Below, piece after piece: positions 1-8,400 of a DNA stretch of 64,000 nucleotides. Below the pieces are notes generated by a model, which worked only from the letters and a program-made list of their open reading frames with translations, was not told the origin of the DNA and searched no databases. The stretch spans positions 1 to 64,000 of the forward strand of contig JAGDZR010000014.1 of NCBI GenBank assembly GCA_049115695.1, given 5' to 3'. Source of the DNA: JAGDZR01 sp049115695. Lineage in GTDB: Bacteria; Bacteroidota; Bacteroidia; Cytophagales; Cyclobacteriaceae. Within the stretch, counting starts at the first letter, position 1. The number at the start of each line of letters is the position of its first letter. The position numbers and the translations under genes were made by a program.

Positions 1-58
1 TCGAACCACCGACTCACGGATTTTCAGTCCGATGCTCTACCAACTGAGCTACAGCACC
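1..58 (-). tRNA. tRNA-Phe (GAA), 3' end cut by the window edge
   Basis: Read on the minus strand, the gene begins GGTGCTGTAGCTCAG at 58. It has a D-arm GCTC...GAGC and an anticodon loop CTGAAAA, giving anticodon GAA for Phe. It continues into the T-arm (GGTGGTTCGA), where the window stops, so the acceptor 3' strand is missing. The outermost anticodon-stem pair is a U-U mismatch; the other four pair normally. Confidence 0.93.
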
Positions 59-142
59 TCGAAATGAGGATGCAAAACTAGACAAATTAAGTTTTGGTGC
101 AAATAAATTTTAAGAAATAAACAACCTGTCAATTAATCTAAT

Positions 143-1450
143 ATGTCATTCATTCCACAGATCATATTTGTTGTAATTGGAGCCTTTTTTGGCTACTTAA
201 TTCTTCGCAGGGTTAAACGAATCTCGAGTAATATTGGGCTAGGTCGAGATTACGAGGTAAAGGGAGATGTTGGCCGAAGATGGCAAAACGTTTTGCTGAT
301 AGCATTTGGACAAAAGAAGATGTTCAAACGCCCAATTCCTGCCTTCTTACATTTTTTGATCTACGCTGGATTTCTTTTGATCAATATAGAAGTGCTTGAA
401 ATAGTCTTGGATGGGTTGTTTGGAACTCACAGATTATTTGCTCCTTACCTGGGTGACTTCTATACCATTTTGATCTCTTTCTTCGAAATTTTGGCAGTAG
501 GCGTATTGCTCTCCTGTGTAGTTTTTTTGGTACGAAGGAATGTGCTTCGTTTACCAAGATTTACCAAACCAGAAATGAACGGGTGGCCAGCGATGGATGC
601 CAATTTGATCCTTATCATTGAGATAGTCCTCATGTCGGCCATCTTATCCATGAATGCTGCAGATCAGGTATTGCAAGGGGTGGGCGCTGAGGACTACACA
701 ACAACAGGTTCATTTTTGATAAGTTCGATGATGGCGGGATGGTTCGAAGGACTATCCACATCCAGTCTTATTATTATAGAACGAGCTGCCTGGTGGTTTC
801 ATATTGTTGGCATTTTTGCCTTTGCCCTTTATGTTACCTTTTCAAAACATTTACACATCTTTTTGGCGTTTCCCAATACGTACTACAGCAAGCTTCAACC
901 CAAGGGTGAAATGGATAATATGTCTGAGATTACCAATGAAGTTAAACTCATGCTGGGCCTACCACAGGAAGGCGATGCAACGCCACCACCTGAGGGCATG
1001 ACATTTGGAGCCAAAGATGTCACTGGTCTGACCAGGAAAAACCTGATGGATGCGTACTCCTGTACCGAATGTGGCAGATGTACATCCGAATGCCCGGCTA
1101 ATATTACAGGGAAAAAGTTGTCGCCACGGAAGGTGATGATGGATACGCGTGATAGGATGGAGGAAATTGGTAAGCAGGGTGGTGATGATGGAAAAGCACT
1201 ACTAGGAGATTACATAACCAAAGAAGAAATTAATGCATGTACCAGTTGTAATGCCTGCGTTGAGGCTTGTCCGGTGATGATCAATCCTCTGGATATCATC
1301 CTGCAACTGAGGAGGTATGTTGCCATGGAGGAATCCGGTTCACCTGCGTCATGGAATGCGATGTTTCAGAATGTGGAGACCAATTTCGCTCCTTGGAAAT
1401 TTTCCCCGCAGGAACGATTCAACTGGGCCGATGAATTGAAGAATAAATAA
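143..1450 (+). CDS. Membrane-bound 4Fe-4S oxidoreductase, HdrC/GlpC-like
   Basis: A 435-residue protein with about five hydrophobic membrane segments in the first 240 residues, resembling the heme-type NarI/HdrE membrane module. A cytoplasmic ferredoxin domain follows with two complete CxxCxxCxxxC clusters, at C307-C317 (CTECGRCTSEC) and C366-C376 (CTSCNACVEAC). The family passes electrons between a quinone pool or soluble carrier and a CCG-domain partner. That partner is the next gene, 17 bases downstream, so the two form one operon and probably one complex. The donor and acceptor cannot be read from the sequence. The ATG at 143 is in frame just before the first membrane helix. Confidence 0.85.
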   Translation: MSFIPQIIFVVIGAFFGYLILRRVKRISSNIGLGRDYEVKGDVGRRWQNVLLIAFGQKKMFKRPIPAFLHFLIYAGFLLINIEVLEIVLDGLFGTHRLFAPYLGDFYTILISFFEILAVGVLLSCVVFLVRRNVLRLPRFTKPEMNGWPAMDANLILIIEIVLMSAILSMNAADQVLQGVGAEDYTTTGSFLISSMMAGWFEGLSTSSLIIIERAAWWFHIVGIFAFALYVTFSKHLHIFLAFPNTYYSKLQPKGEMDNMSEITNEVKLMLGLPQEGDATPPPEGMTFGAKDVTGLTRKNLMDAYSCTECGRCTSECPANITGKKLSPRKVMMDTRDRMEEIGKQGGDDGKALLGDYITKEEINACTSCNACVEACPVMINPLDIILQLRRYVAMEESGSPASWNAMFQNVETNFAPWKFSPQERFNWADELKNK

Positions 1451-1467
1451 TATCTAAAGAAGAGAAA

Positions 1468-2259
1468 ATGTCAGAAATAATAATCCCAACTATGGCCGAA
1501 ATGGCATCCAAAGGAGAACAACCTGAAGTACTCTTCTGGGTGGGATGTGCGGGATCGTTTGACGATCGTTACAAAATGGTAACGAATGCTTTCGTCAAAA
1601 TATTAAATAAGGTAGACGTGAAGTTTGCGGTCTTAGGCACTGAGGAGACCTGTACGGGAGATCCGGCTCGAAGGGCTGGAAATGAGTTTTTGTTTCAAAT
1701 GCAGGCCATGGCGAACATTCAGGTATTGGATGGTTATGAAGTTAAGAAAATAGTAACCGCCTGCCCTCACTGCTTTAATACTATCAAAAACGAGTATCCA
1801 GCATTAGGAGGAAACTATGAAGTAGTGCATCATTCTGAATTTCTACAACAATTGATCAACGATGGAAAGGTGTCTTTGAAAGGAGGAGGTGCTTTTAAAG
1901 GCCGGAAGATCACGTTTCACGATTCTTGTTACCTCGGCCGTGCCAATGATGTATATGAAGCTCCGCGAAAAGTATTGGAAGCTTTGGATGCGGAGCTGGT
2001 CGAGATGAAACGATGTAAAACAACAGGTTTATGTTGTGGTGCTGGAGGCGCTCAAATGTTCAAAGAACCAGAAGCTGGGAATAAGGATATAAATATTGAA
2101 CGGACTGAAGAAGCACTTGCTACCCAGGCAGATACCATAGCGGTGGGTTGTCCGTTTTGTATGACCATGATGAGTGATGGGGTCAAAAACAAGGAAAAAG
2201 AAGAGAGTGTAAAGGTCAGAGATCTGGCTGAGCTGATTGCCGAAGCGGAAAATTTGTAA
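1468..2259 (+). CDS. CCG-domain Fe-S protein, HdrB/LutA-like
   Basis: A 263-residue soluble protein with the two cysteine-rich repeats of the heterodisulfide reductase B / glycolate oxidase iron-sulfur family. Repeat one includes CTGDPARR and CPHCF. Repeat two includes a lone Cys in HDSCYLGR, then CCGAGGAQM and CPFCM. These ligate an unusual Fe-S centre in HdrB. It follows the membrane ferredoxin protein by 17 bases, matching HdrC-HdrB order, so it is probably the soluble catalytic or electron-accepting half of that complex. No methanogen-type partners are nearby, so a thiol disulfide substrate is not implied. Confidence 0.85.
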   Translation: MSEIIIPTMAEMASKGEQPEVLFWVGCAGSFDDRYKMVTNAFVKILNKVDVKFAVLGTEETCTGDPARRAGNEFLFQMQAMANIQVLDGYEVKKIVTACPHCFNTIKNEYPALGGNYEVVHHSEFLQQLINDGKVSLKGGGAFKGRKITFHDSCYLGRANDVYEAPRKVLEALDAELVEMKRCKTTGLCCGAGGAQMFKEPEAGNKDINIERTEEALATQADTIAVGCPFCMTMMSDGVKNKEKEESVKVRDLAELIAEAENL

Positions 2260-2349
2260 GGTCGTTTTTGGTGGACTTGACACAATGTTGTCGGGGTGAC
2301 TTTTGAGATGGATGCAGTATCATAGGTTCCTTTCGGCCTATCAATTCAT

Positions 2350-2357
2350 TACTTTTG
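2350..2357 (+). promoter_or_regulatory. Possible Bacteroidota -7 box TACTTTTG
   Basis: TACTTTTG matches the Bacteroidota sigma-A consensus TAnnTTTG and ends 7 bases before the ATG at 2365, implying an almost leaderless transcript. No clear TTG -33 element is seen at the usual distance. Confidence 0.4.
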
Positions 2358-2364
2358 TATAACT

Positions 2365-2865
2365 ATGGTTGCATCACTTTCAAAAATGCCTGATCACGCT
2401 CGTCTATGGGTTTATCAGGCCAATCGACAGCTTATTAATGACGAGTTAGAGGTTGTAGCTTCCGCTTTGGAAGAATTTTTAAAACAATGGGCTGCTCATG
2501 GGCAGGAATTGAAGGCGGGATATGAGGTTTTGTATGATCAAATGATCGTCATGGCTGTAGACGAGTCGTTTGCTGGGGCCAGTGGTTGCAGCATTGACTC
2601 TTCGGTAAGCGTACTTCGCGCCTTGGGAGAAGAGCTTGGGGTTTCCTTTCTGGATCGCTCACAGATAGCATTCCTGAAAGGAGATCAAATTGAAATGCAC
2701 GCTTTGTCATCATTAAAAGCTGAGGTGGAGAGCGGAAATATTACCACAGACATGAAGATTTTCAACAACGCCGTGACCACCCTCGGAGATTGGAAAAACG
2801 CTTGGCTTCAATCGGCTGGGGATTCGTGGATGAAACGGTATTTTGCTAAAATTGAGCAGGTTTAA
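2365..2865 (+). CDS. Conserved Bacteroidota protein of unknown function
   Basis: A 166-residue soluble protein with no signal peptide or membrane segment. It resembles a small family common in Bacteroidota that is often mislabelled 'ABC transporter ATPase'. It has no Walker motifs, so that label is not supported. Recognisable features are a WVYQANR start, a central VDES..ASGCSIDSSV segment, and a C-terminal W-rich region. The pattern looks like a compact alpha/beta fold with a conserved Cys-Ser-Ile-Asp core. ATG is at 2365; the Met at residue 8 is a possible alternative. Function unknown. Confidence 0.75.
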   Translation: MVASLSKMPDHARLWVYQANRQLINDELEVVASALEEFLKQWAAHGQELKAGYEVLYDQMIVMAVDESFAGASGCSIDSSVSVLRALGEELGVSFLDRSQIAFLKGDQIEMHALSSLKAEVESGNITTDMKIFNNAVTTLGDWKNAWLQSAGDSWMKRYFAKIEQV

Positions 2866-2910
2866 AGCAATCCACTAACATTTTTCGGTAAACTGAAAGG
2901 GCTTTAGATA

Positions 2911-2939
2911 TTGACTATTTCTATTGATGTAATAGTCAA
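2911..2939. terminator. Hairpin between convergent genes
   Basis: TTGACTATT at 2911-2919 and AATAGTCAA at 2931-2939 form a perfect 9-bp stem with an 11-base loop, overlapping the stop codon of the minus-strand rhomboid gene. There is no long T-run on either side, so termination is a guess from position between convergent genes. Confidence 0.35.
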
Positions 2940-3556
2940 AACAGTCTGTAGCTCATAATTTGCCGGAAAAATTCCGGGCCCGATTCGGGGTAAACCGCCA
3001 GGCCGAATATGATACCATAGATTGCTCCAAATAGGTGAGCGTCATGATTGATATTGTCAGACATGTTCTTGCCCTGTGTGTAGGAATAGACAATGTATAA
3101 CCCTCCCAGGATAAAGCCGGGCAGACATAGAACAGCAAAGAGACAAATTTTGTTAAGCGGCATATACAGAATACTGCAAAAAACCATTGCCGAAACTGCA
3201 CCAGAAGCACCCAAACTATTGTAGCCAGGTTGATTTCTGTGTTTTAAAAATGAAGGAATATCTGAAATGATAATTGCAGAGACATAGAAGAGAACAAATG
3301 TCGTAGTGCTGTCTCCACCTAATATTTGAGAAAACAAAACTTCCACCACCGTCCCAAAGAAGTATAGTGTGAACATATTAAAGCCAAGATGCATATAGCC
3401 ACCGTGAATAAAACCACTGGTCAAAAATCGCCAGTACTGTTTGCGTTGACTGACTGCATATGGATTGAGCATCATTTGCTGATAGATAGAAGGATTATTC
3501 CAGGCTAAAAAGCTGATGGCTACAGTAATGGCAACTATAATGATGGTTAAGCTCAT
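2936..3556 (-). CDS. Rhomboid family intramembrane serine protease
   Basis: A 206-residue polytopic membrane protein with about six hydrophobic helices, the minimal rhomboid core. The catalytic serine motif is GASG (in LGASGAVSA) and the catalytic histidine is in NHDAHLFGAIYG near the C-terminus. The early helix shows HGGYMHLGFNMFTLYFFG, matching the rhomboid H-x-x-x-N region that forms the oxyanion site. Members cut membrane proteins inside the bilayer; the substrate is unknown. It starts with ATG at 3556, 22 bases after the prenyl synthase stop, so the two are probably co-transcribed. Confidence 0.9.
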   Translation of the reverse strand: MSLTIIIVAITVAISFLAWNNPSIYQQMMLNPYAVSQRKQYWRFLTSGFIHGGYMHLGFNMFTLYFFGTVVEVLFSQILGGDSTTTFVLFYVSAIIISDIPSFLKHRNQPGYNSLGASGAVSAMVFCSILYMPLNKICLFAVLCLPGFILGGLYIVYSYTQGKNMSDNINHDAHLFGAIYGIIFGLAVYPESGPEFFRQIMSYRLF

Positions 3557-3578
3557 TGGAGAAAATATATGGGTTTCA

Positions 3579-4547
3579 TTAACGATTTCTTTGCATTAAT
3601 CGTCTGGCAAATTCTTTTAAAAGATTGACGGCAGCTTCATCACCTTCAAGCTCATCGATGGCAGTAATTGCTTTGTCAAAGTAATCGTTCATTTTGGCAG
3701 TTGTTAGTTCATGAATTCCTAGCTCGTTGTAAATACCCGTTATGGCTTCAACTTTTTCTGTTGGGTCAAATTGCTCTGCGAGTAGCCAGTTATGCAATTT
3801 CGAATGTACATTGCCCTTGGCACGTTGCAGCGCATTGATCAGTAAAAATGTTTTTTTATTCGCGATAATGTCACCACCAACTTGTTTTCCAAAAACTGCT
3901 TTGTCGGCATAGACATCCAGAAGGTCATCCATGAGCTGAAACCCTAACCCCATGGACTCTCCAATTTCATAGAGCTTGTCGGTTTGAGGGTGATTGCTCA
4001 AAATACCTCCAAGCTCCAGGCTGAAGCCAAGCAGAACTGCCGTTTTCAGACGAATCATTTCCAGGTATTCTTCTTCTTGGACCTCTTCTCTTTGCTCAAA
4101 ATTCATGTCTAACTGTTGCCCCTCGCAGACCTCAACAGCCGTTTTGTTGAAGCGTGAAAAAATCAGATGGGTATAGCTGGAATCAGCAGAAAGGAATTGA
4201 TCATAGGCCTTGACTAGCATTGTATCTCCACTCAATATAGCAGTATTATCATCCCATTTTTCATGGACAGTTGTTTGACCTCTACGTAAGGGTGCATTGT
4301 CCATGATATCGTCATGCATCAGCGTAAAGTTGTGAAAAACTTCAACACCAATCGCGGCATCAACTACATCTTCAGGATTGGATTTTTTAAGTTGATAGGA
4401 TAGAAGCGTTAGCAGTGGTCTTAACCTTTTACCACCCAGTGACATGAGGTAGCGAATCGGTTCGTAAAGATTGTTTGGAGAGTCTCCAAATCTCATTCTT
4501 TCGATTTGACCATTTAGTTTTTGTGCGAGCTCCGCAAGATTGTTCAT
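3579..4547 (-). CDS. Polyprenyl diphosphate synthase, GGPP-type
   Basis: A 322-residue all-helical trans-prenyltransferase that condenses isopentenyl diphosphate with allylic diphosphates. The first Asp-rich motif is DDIMD, followed by APLRRG; the second is DDLLD, preceded by GLGFQLM. The first motif lacks the two-residue insertion of bacterial FPP synthases. The residue five places before it is Phe (FTLMHDDIMD), which in this family limits chain length. A C20 product fits better than the C40 product of IspB-like enzymes, which have Ala there. This is inference from motif rules. The product would feed carotenoids, quinones or other isoprenoids. Confidence 0.88.
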   Translation of the reverse strand: MNNLAELAQKLNGQIERMRFGDSPNNLYEPIRYLMSLGGKRLRPLLTLLSYQLKKSNPEDVVDAAIGVEVFHNFTLMHDDIMDNAPLRRGQTTVHEKWDDNTAILSGDTMLVKAYDQFLSADSSYTHLIFSRFNKTAVEVCEGQQLDMNFEQREEVQEEEYLEMIRLKTAVLLGFSLELGGILSNHPQTDKLYEIGESMGLGFQLMDDLLDVYADKAVFGKQVGGDIIANKKTFLLINALQRAKGNVHSKLHNWLLAEQFDPTEKVEAITGIYNELGIHELTTAKMNDYFDKAITAIDELEGDEAAVNLLKEFARRLMQRNR

Positions 4548-4619
4548 TCAACCAATTTATATGTGCAACATTACATAAAACCACCGGTTTGGCTGAATGT
4601 TGCGAAGAAATACCATTCT

Positions 4620-5039
4620 TTAATTGTTGTATAAATTTTTCTTCGCCATTGAAAGAGCCATCGTAGCATCTTCTAATTCACTAAATCCAAATTGTTTGTA
4701 CAATCCATGAGCATCTTTGGTCATGAGCATCCATCTTCTAATGCCTTGTAGGTCTGATTGTGATAGGATAAATTCTATGAGCTTTTTAGCGTATCCCTTA
4801 CCTTGATATCCTTCCAATATGAACACATCAGCTAGGTAGGCAAAGGTAGCTTTATCTGTTACCAGTCTGCCAAAACCTATCATTCCATCATCCAACAGCA
4901 CGGTGAAGCATTCTGAATTTTCAATGGACAGCTTAACAGTGTTTCTTGGAATACTTTTGGCCCAATATGACTGTTCAGCCAGGTATTGATGAACAATATC
5001 GATATCCACATCTTCATGCCTTCGTGAAATTTTGATCAT
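4620..5039 (-). CDS. GNAT family N-acetyltransferase
   Basis: A 139-residue single-domain GNAT protein. The acetyl-CoA pyrophosphate-binding motif A is visible as LEGYQGKGYAKKLIEFI (R/Q-x-x-G-x-G/A type), after the beta-4 strand ATFAYLADVFI. The C-terminal GLYKQFGFSEL is the usual closing strand-helix element. The substrate cannot be predicted. It lies between the prenyl synthase and the esterase on the same strand with short gaps; functional linkage is not implied. Confidence 0.85.
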   Translation of the reverse strand: MIKISRRHEDVDIDIVHQYLAEQSYWAKSIPRNTVKLSIENSECFTVLLDDGMIGFGRLVTDKATFAYLADVFILEGYQGKGYAKKLIEFILSQSDLQGIRRWMLMTKDAHGLYKQFGFSELEDATMALSMAKKNLYNN

Positions 5040-5078
5040 CCGTTAGCTCCAGTTGTTTATTCAAATATTGGACTGACG

Positions 5079-6797
5079 CTACTTATATCTCCAACTGGTC
5101 AAATCAGCACCAGCAGGGGCACTTTCTTCAATCCTATTCATGATCTTATCCACATACATCGTATTATACCTGAGCCGCGAAATGTGGTTTGGGTTTTCCT
5201 GATCACCATTCCAGCAGTGTTCTGCCCGGTCACCATAGTCCACCTCTCCATCATAGTATGGGTCAGATGTATTCTCCAGAAAATCTTCCATCAAATAGAC
5301 TGCATTGTTGAGATAGTAATTGTCCATATCACCACAATAGATGTTGATTTTCCCTTTAAGCTTAGGTCCCAGGTTATTCCAGTCTCTTTCCATAATGTAC
5401 CGGAGGTCATAGTTTTCTTTCCAGTATTCTGCTACTTCTTGGTTGATTATTCCGGTCTTTTTATCCCATAACCTCATCGGATATCCGTCTGATCCTTGAG
5501 GAGAGTATGTGGCTTCCCAAATGTCCCATTGCTGACCAGATCTGGATTTATCACCGAGTGCCAACTCTTTGTAATTCATGTCTCTTAATGAGGCATTAAC
5601 GTGACCTAGGTAGTCACGACGACCCGGCACTAACACTTCTTTGAGCTCACTAGGGTAGTAGTAGGCATTTTCATCTTCGTAGATATTGGTCAGACAGAAT
5701 GCACGAAAATCAATGGGGTCGGGACATGCTGCAAAACAGCCATTGTATTCATCTGGATACATTACCTGTACGGCAAGGGCCTCCCATCCACCGGTGGAAC
5801 CTCCGTATAGGAACCTTGACCAAGGCTCTCCTTGTCCCCTAAATTTTTCTTCAATATATGGAATCAGTTCGTAGGTGATCGCATCTCCATATGGGCCCTG
5901 ATTAGCAGAATTTACGGCATAAGAATCGTCATAGTAGGGCGTAGGGTGTTGGATTTCAATGATGATAAACCTTGGGAAATCTTCACTGATCCACTGCAAG
6001 TATTGATTGTATGCTTCCTGCTGCTGGATGATATTGTATCCTTTCATATCAAACCTTGATGAAAAGTCCGGCTCCATATTTGGGTCTGGAGGAGTGGTAC
6101 GAAACCCACCGAAATCAGAAGGGAAATGACCATGAAATATCATCAACGGATACTTGGCCTCAGGATGTTGGTCAAAACCTTTTGGAAGAAGCACATGAGC
6201 ACCCAGATACATATCTCGGCCCCAGAATTCGCTGAGTTTTTCACTCTTGATACTGATGTGTTTGATCCACTCAGTATCAGCAGGTGGTTTGATTGGTGGA
6301 ACGATTTGATCCAACTTAATATTGATGCTTTCAGGGCTCTTGGGGTCTAAATATACTTTCTGAGGTTTGCTATAAAGGTTGCCGGGGGATCGATTCCATT
6401 GTTGACCTTCCCCATTGTCCATCGGAAGTTTGACTGTATGGCCCGTGCTAAGGTTGAATGTTTCATAAACATGAAGGAGCCCTTGTACCCAGTATTCCCC
6501 AGCCTTTAGGTCTGACAAGTCTTGAATGGGATAACCAAAATGATTAGAGTTGAACCCAACTTGCTGATCGATTTTCATATCTTCAACATTCTGACCATAA
6601 ACAAGCTGGGTGCCCGGGCCATCATTGATTTGAAATCTTGGCTCTGTTGAATCATCAGTCGATATCAGCAGCAGCAGTCTGCCATCTATGGGTTTTTCAC
6701 CTACCGAATCATCGATAGAGATAGTAACCAGATCTTGTTCGGCACTTTGACAAGCCATTAGTGCCAGCAAAATGAGGAATGGGGAAAATATCTTCAT
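5079..6797 (-). CDS. Large lipoprotein esterase, alpha/beta hydrolase (esterase D-like)
   Basis: A 572-residue predicted lipoprotein. From the ATG at 6797 the N-terminus is a short hydrophobic signal ending LMAC, a lipobox; an ATG 21 bases upstream would only lengthen the n-region. Residues about 20-180 form a beta-rich domain, followed by an esterase-D-like hydrolase domain. The nucleophile elbow is GGSTGG with Ser334. A late acidic/His region (EHCWNGD) probably supplies the catalytic His. Such proteins hydrolyse esters in the periplasm or at the outer membrane, sometimes on polysaccharides, but no polysaccharide locus is next to it. The substrate is unknown. Confidence 0.78.
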   Translation of the reverse strand: MKIFSPFLILLALMACQSAEQDLVTISIDDSVGEKPIDGRLLLLISTDDSTEPRFQINDGPGTQLVYGQNVEDMKIDQQVGFNSNHFGYPIQDLSDLKAGEYWVQGLLHVYETFNLSTGHTVKLPMDNGEGQQWNRSPGNLYSKPQKVYLDPKSPESINIKLDQIVPPIKPPADTEWIKHISIKSEKLSEFWGRDMYLGAHVLLPKGFDQHPEAKYPLMIFHGHFPSDFGGFRTTPPDPNMEPDFSSRFDMKGYNIIQQQEAYNQYLQWISEDFPRFIIIEIQHPTPYYDDSYAVNSANQGPYGDAITYELIPYIEEKFRGQGEPWSRFLYGGSTGGWEALAVQVMYPDEYNGCFAACPDPIDFRAFCLTNIYEDENAYYYPSELKEVLVPGRRDYLGHVNASLRDMNYKELALGDKSRSGQQWDIWEATYSPQGSDGYPMRLWDKKTGIINQEVAEYWKENYDLRYIMERDWNNLGPKLKGKINIYCGDMDNYYLNNAVYLMEDFLENTSDPYYDGEVDYGDRAEHCWNGDQENPNHISRLRYNTMYVDKIMNRIEESAPAGADLTSWRYK

Positions 6798-6875
6798 GGT
6801 GTAGAGATTGATATCCATGAAGATACAGTGTGAATTAAGCGCTCACCAGTAAATTTTGGTGAGCGGTGGTCGGTC

Positions 6876-7286
6876 CTATTTACTTAGGTGAATTGCCTGT
6901 TCTTTGGAAAAAATAACTTTTCTGAATTCACTGGGTTGCTTCTCGTTGAGTAGCTGGAGTGATCCTCTCTCTTTAATGAGCCTGGAAAAGTTTTCCTCCC
7001 GTTGATCAAACTGGTCCTGATTGGCATAGGTGGTGATTAACACAATTTCAAATGGGGATGCTGTATCTGAGGTGGTTTGAAGAAGTTGAAAAGCATCGAT
7101 CATGTTTTGTTTAATAGCCATTTTTCGAAGGACCAGCCAGTTGTTCTGGTAATAAAAGATGGCTTCATCCAGATTATTGTTTTGTACCTGAACAAAATCC
7201 AGAGAAGTAATTTTTTCGGATGATTGACAATGACTGGAGAGTATGGAAACGATAAACAGTGTTGAGAAAATGAGGGCGGATTTCAT
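6876..7286 (-). CDS. Small exported protein, possibly dimeric ferredoxin-like (Dabb/ABM-like)
   Basis: A 136-residue protein. The frame is open from a TTG at 7304, but the ATG at 7286 is preferred because it directly precedes a signal sequence and has AAGGAAG just upstream. The signal ends near LSSHC, so it may be a lipoprotein. The mature part contains VQVQNNNLDEAIFYYQNNW and a central EIVLITTYANQDQF strand. This resembles the short alpha+beta fold of stress-responsive Dabb or antibiotic-monooxygenase-like proteins. That resemblance is weak and no catalytic residues are evident. It sits 78 bases upstream of the esterase on the same strand, so they may be co-transcribed. Confidence 0.65.
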   Translation of the reverse strand: MKSALIFSTLFIVSILSSHCQSSEKITSLDFVQVQNNNLDEAIFYYQNNWLVLRKMAIKQNMIDAFQLLQTTSDTASPFEIVLITTYANQDQFDQREENFSRLIKERGSLQLLNEKQPSEFRKVIFSKEQAIHLSK

Positions 7287-7497
7287 AAACTTCCTTTTTA
7301 TCAATTGATTACGAGAATCAATGCTTTTGGATTCGATTTTATTCAGTTGGCCATTTCATGTGTGTCAAAATCAGGGCGTTATGAGATACTTTAGCAAGTG
7401 TTTGATTGACGATTATCAAATAGTTTTACTATTCTTGAAGAAATGTTCCTTCTAACTGAGGAGGGATCAATATTAAGAATCATCGCAAAAAATTCAC

Positions 7498-8388
7498 ATG
7501 AAACTAACCATTTCTCATTTGTCCAAGACTTACAAAAATGGAGTCAAGGCAATCGACAATGTCAATTTAGAAATATCAGCAGGAATGTTTGGACTGCTCG
7601 GTCCAAATGGCGCTGGAAAATCATCACTAATGCGCACAATCGCCACGCTCCAGGATCCCGATGAAGGATCTGTCATGTTGGACGATTTGGATGTGCATCA
7701 AAGTCAATTGGAATTCAGGAAGCAACTGGGATACCTTCCGCAGGAGTTTGGTGTTTATCCCAAAATGTCAGCAGAAAGTTTGCTTCATTACTTCGCTACC
7801 TTAAAAGGCGTAGCTACTAAGAAAGAGCGCAAAGAGATAGTGGACAAGGCATTGGAAGTGACCAATCTGTTTGAGGTAAGAAAAAAGCATGTATCGAAGT
7901 ATTCGGGAGGAATGAAGCAGCGGTTCGGTATTGCACAGTTGTTGTTGAACAACCCCAAACTGATCATTGTGGATGAGCCAACAGCCGGATTGGATCCTAC
8001 TGAGCGTCAGCGGTTTTTGAATGTATTGAGAGAGATTGGAACTAACAACATTGTGATTTTTTCCACCCATATAGTGGATGACGTAAAGGAACTATGCACA
8101 GATATGGCCATTTTGAATGGTGGTCGCATTCTCAGCCAACTAACTCCTGTAGAAGCGGTGAAAACCATCCAAGGGAAAATCTGGAACAAAATCATTGATC
8201 GGGAGGATCTTGAAGCAGAAGAAGCAAAGTACAATGTGATATCGTCAAACTTCAATGAGGACAATACAGTCAATATCCGGGTGCATGGAGATCAAAATCC
8301 TGGTGAGGGATTTGTAAATGTTGAAGCCAATCTGGAAGACGTGTATTTCACTACGTTGCTTGAAGATCAACCAATTGTTTCAGCTTAA
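7498..8388 (+). CDS. ABC transporter ATP-binding protein
   Basis: A 296-residue ABC-2 type ATPase. Visible motifs are Walker A GPNGAGKSS, a Q-loop in LGYLPQEFG, the signature YSGGMKQR, Walker B LIIVDEPTAGLDP, and an H-loop His in FSTHIVDD. The C-terminal 80 residues form the usual extra domain of drug- or peptide-type exporters. It is followed after 12 bases by the giant permease-peptidase gene, which supplies its membrane partner, so they form one operon. Confidence 0.93.
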   Translation: MKLTISHLSKTYKNGVKAIDNVNLEISAGMFGLLGPNGAGKSSLMRTIATLQDPDEGSVMLDDLDVHQSQLEFRKQLGYLPQEFGVYPKMSAESLLHYFATLKGVATKKERKEIVDKALEVTNLFEVRKKHVSKYSGGMKQRFGIAQLLLNNPKLIIVDEPTAGLDPTERQRFLNVLREIGTNNIVIFSTHIVDDVKELCTDMAILNGGRILSQLTPVEAVKTIQGKIWNKIIDREDLEAEEAKYNVISSNFNEDNTVNIRVHGDQNPGEGFVNVEANLEDVYFTTLLEDQPIVSA

Positions 8389-8400
8389 TTCCGCATCGTT

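Noticed and set aside
2365..2865. Label 'ABC transporter ATPase' for this family
   Set aside because: No Walker A, signature or Walker B motif is present.
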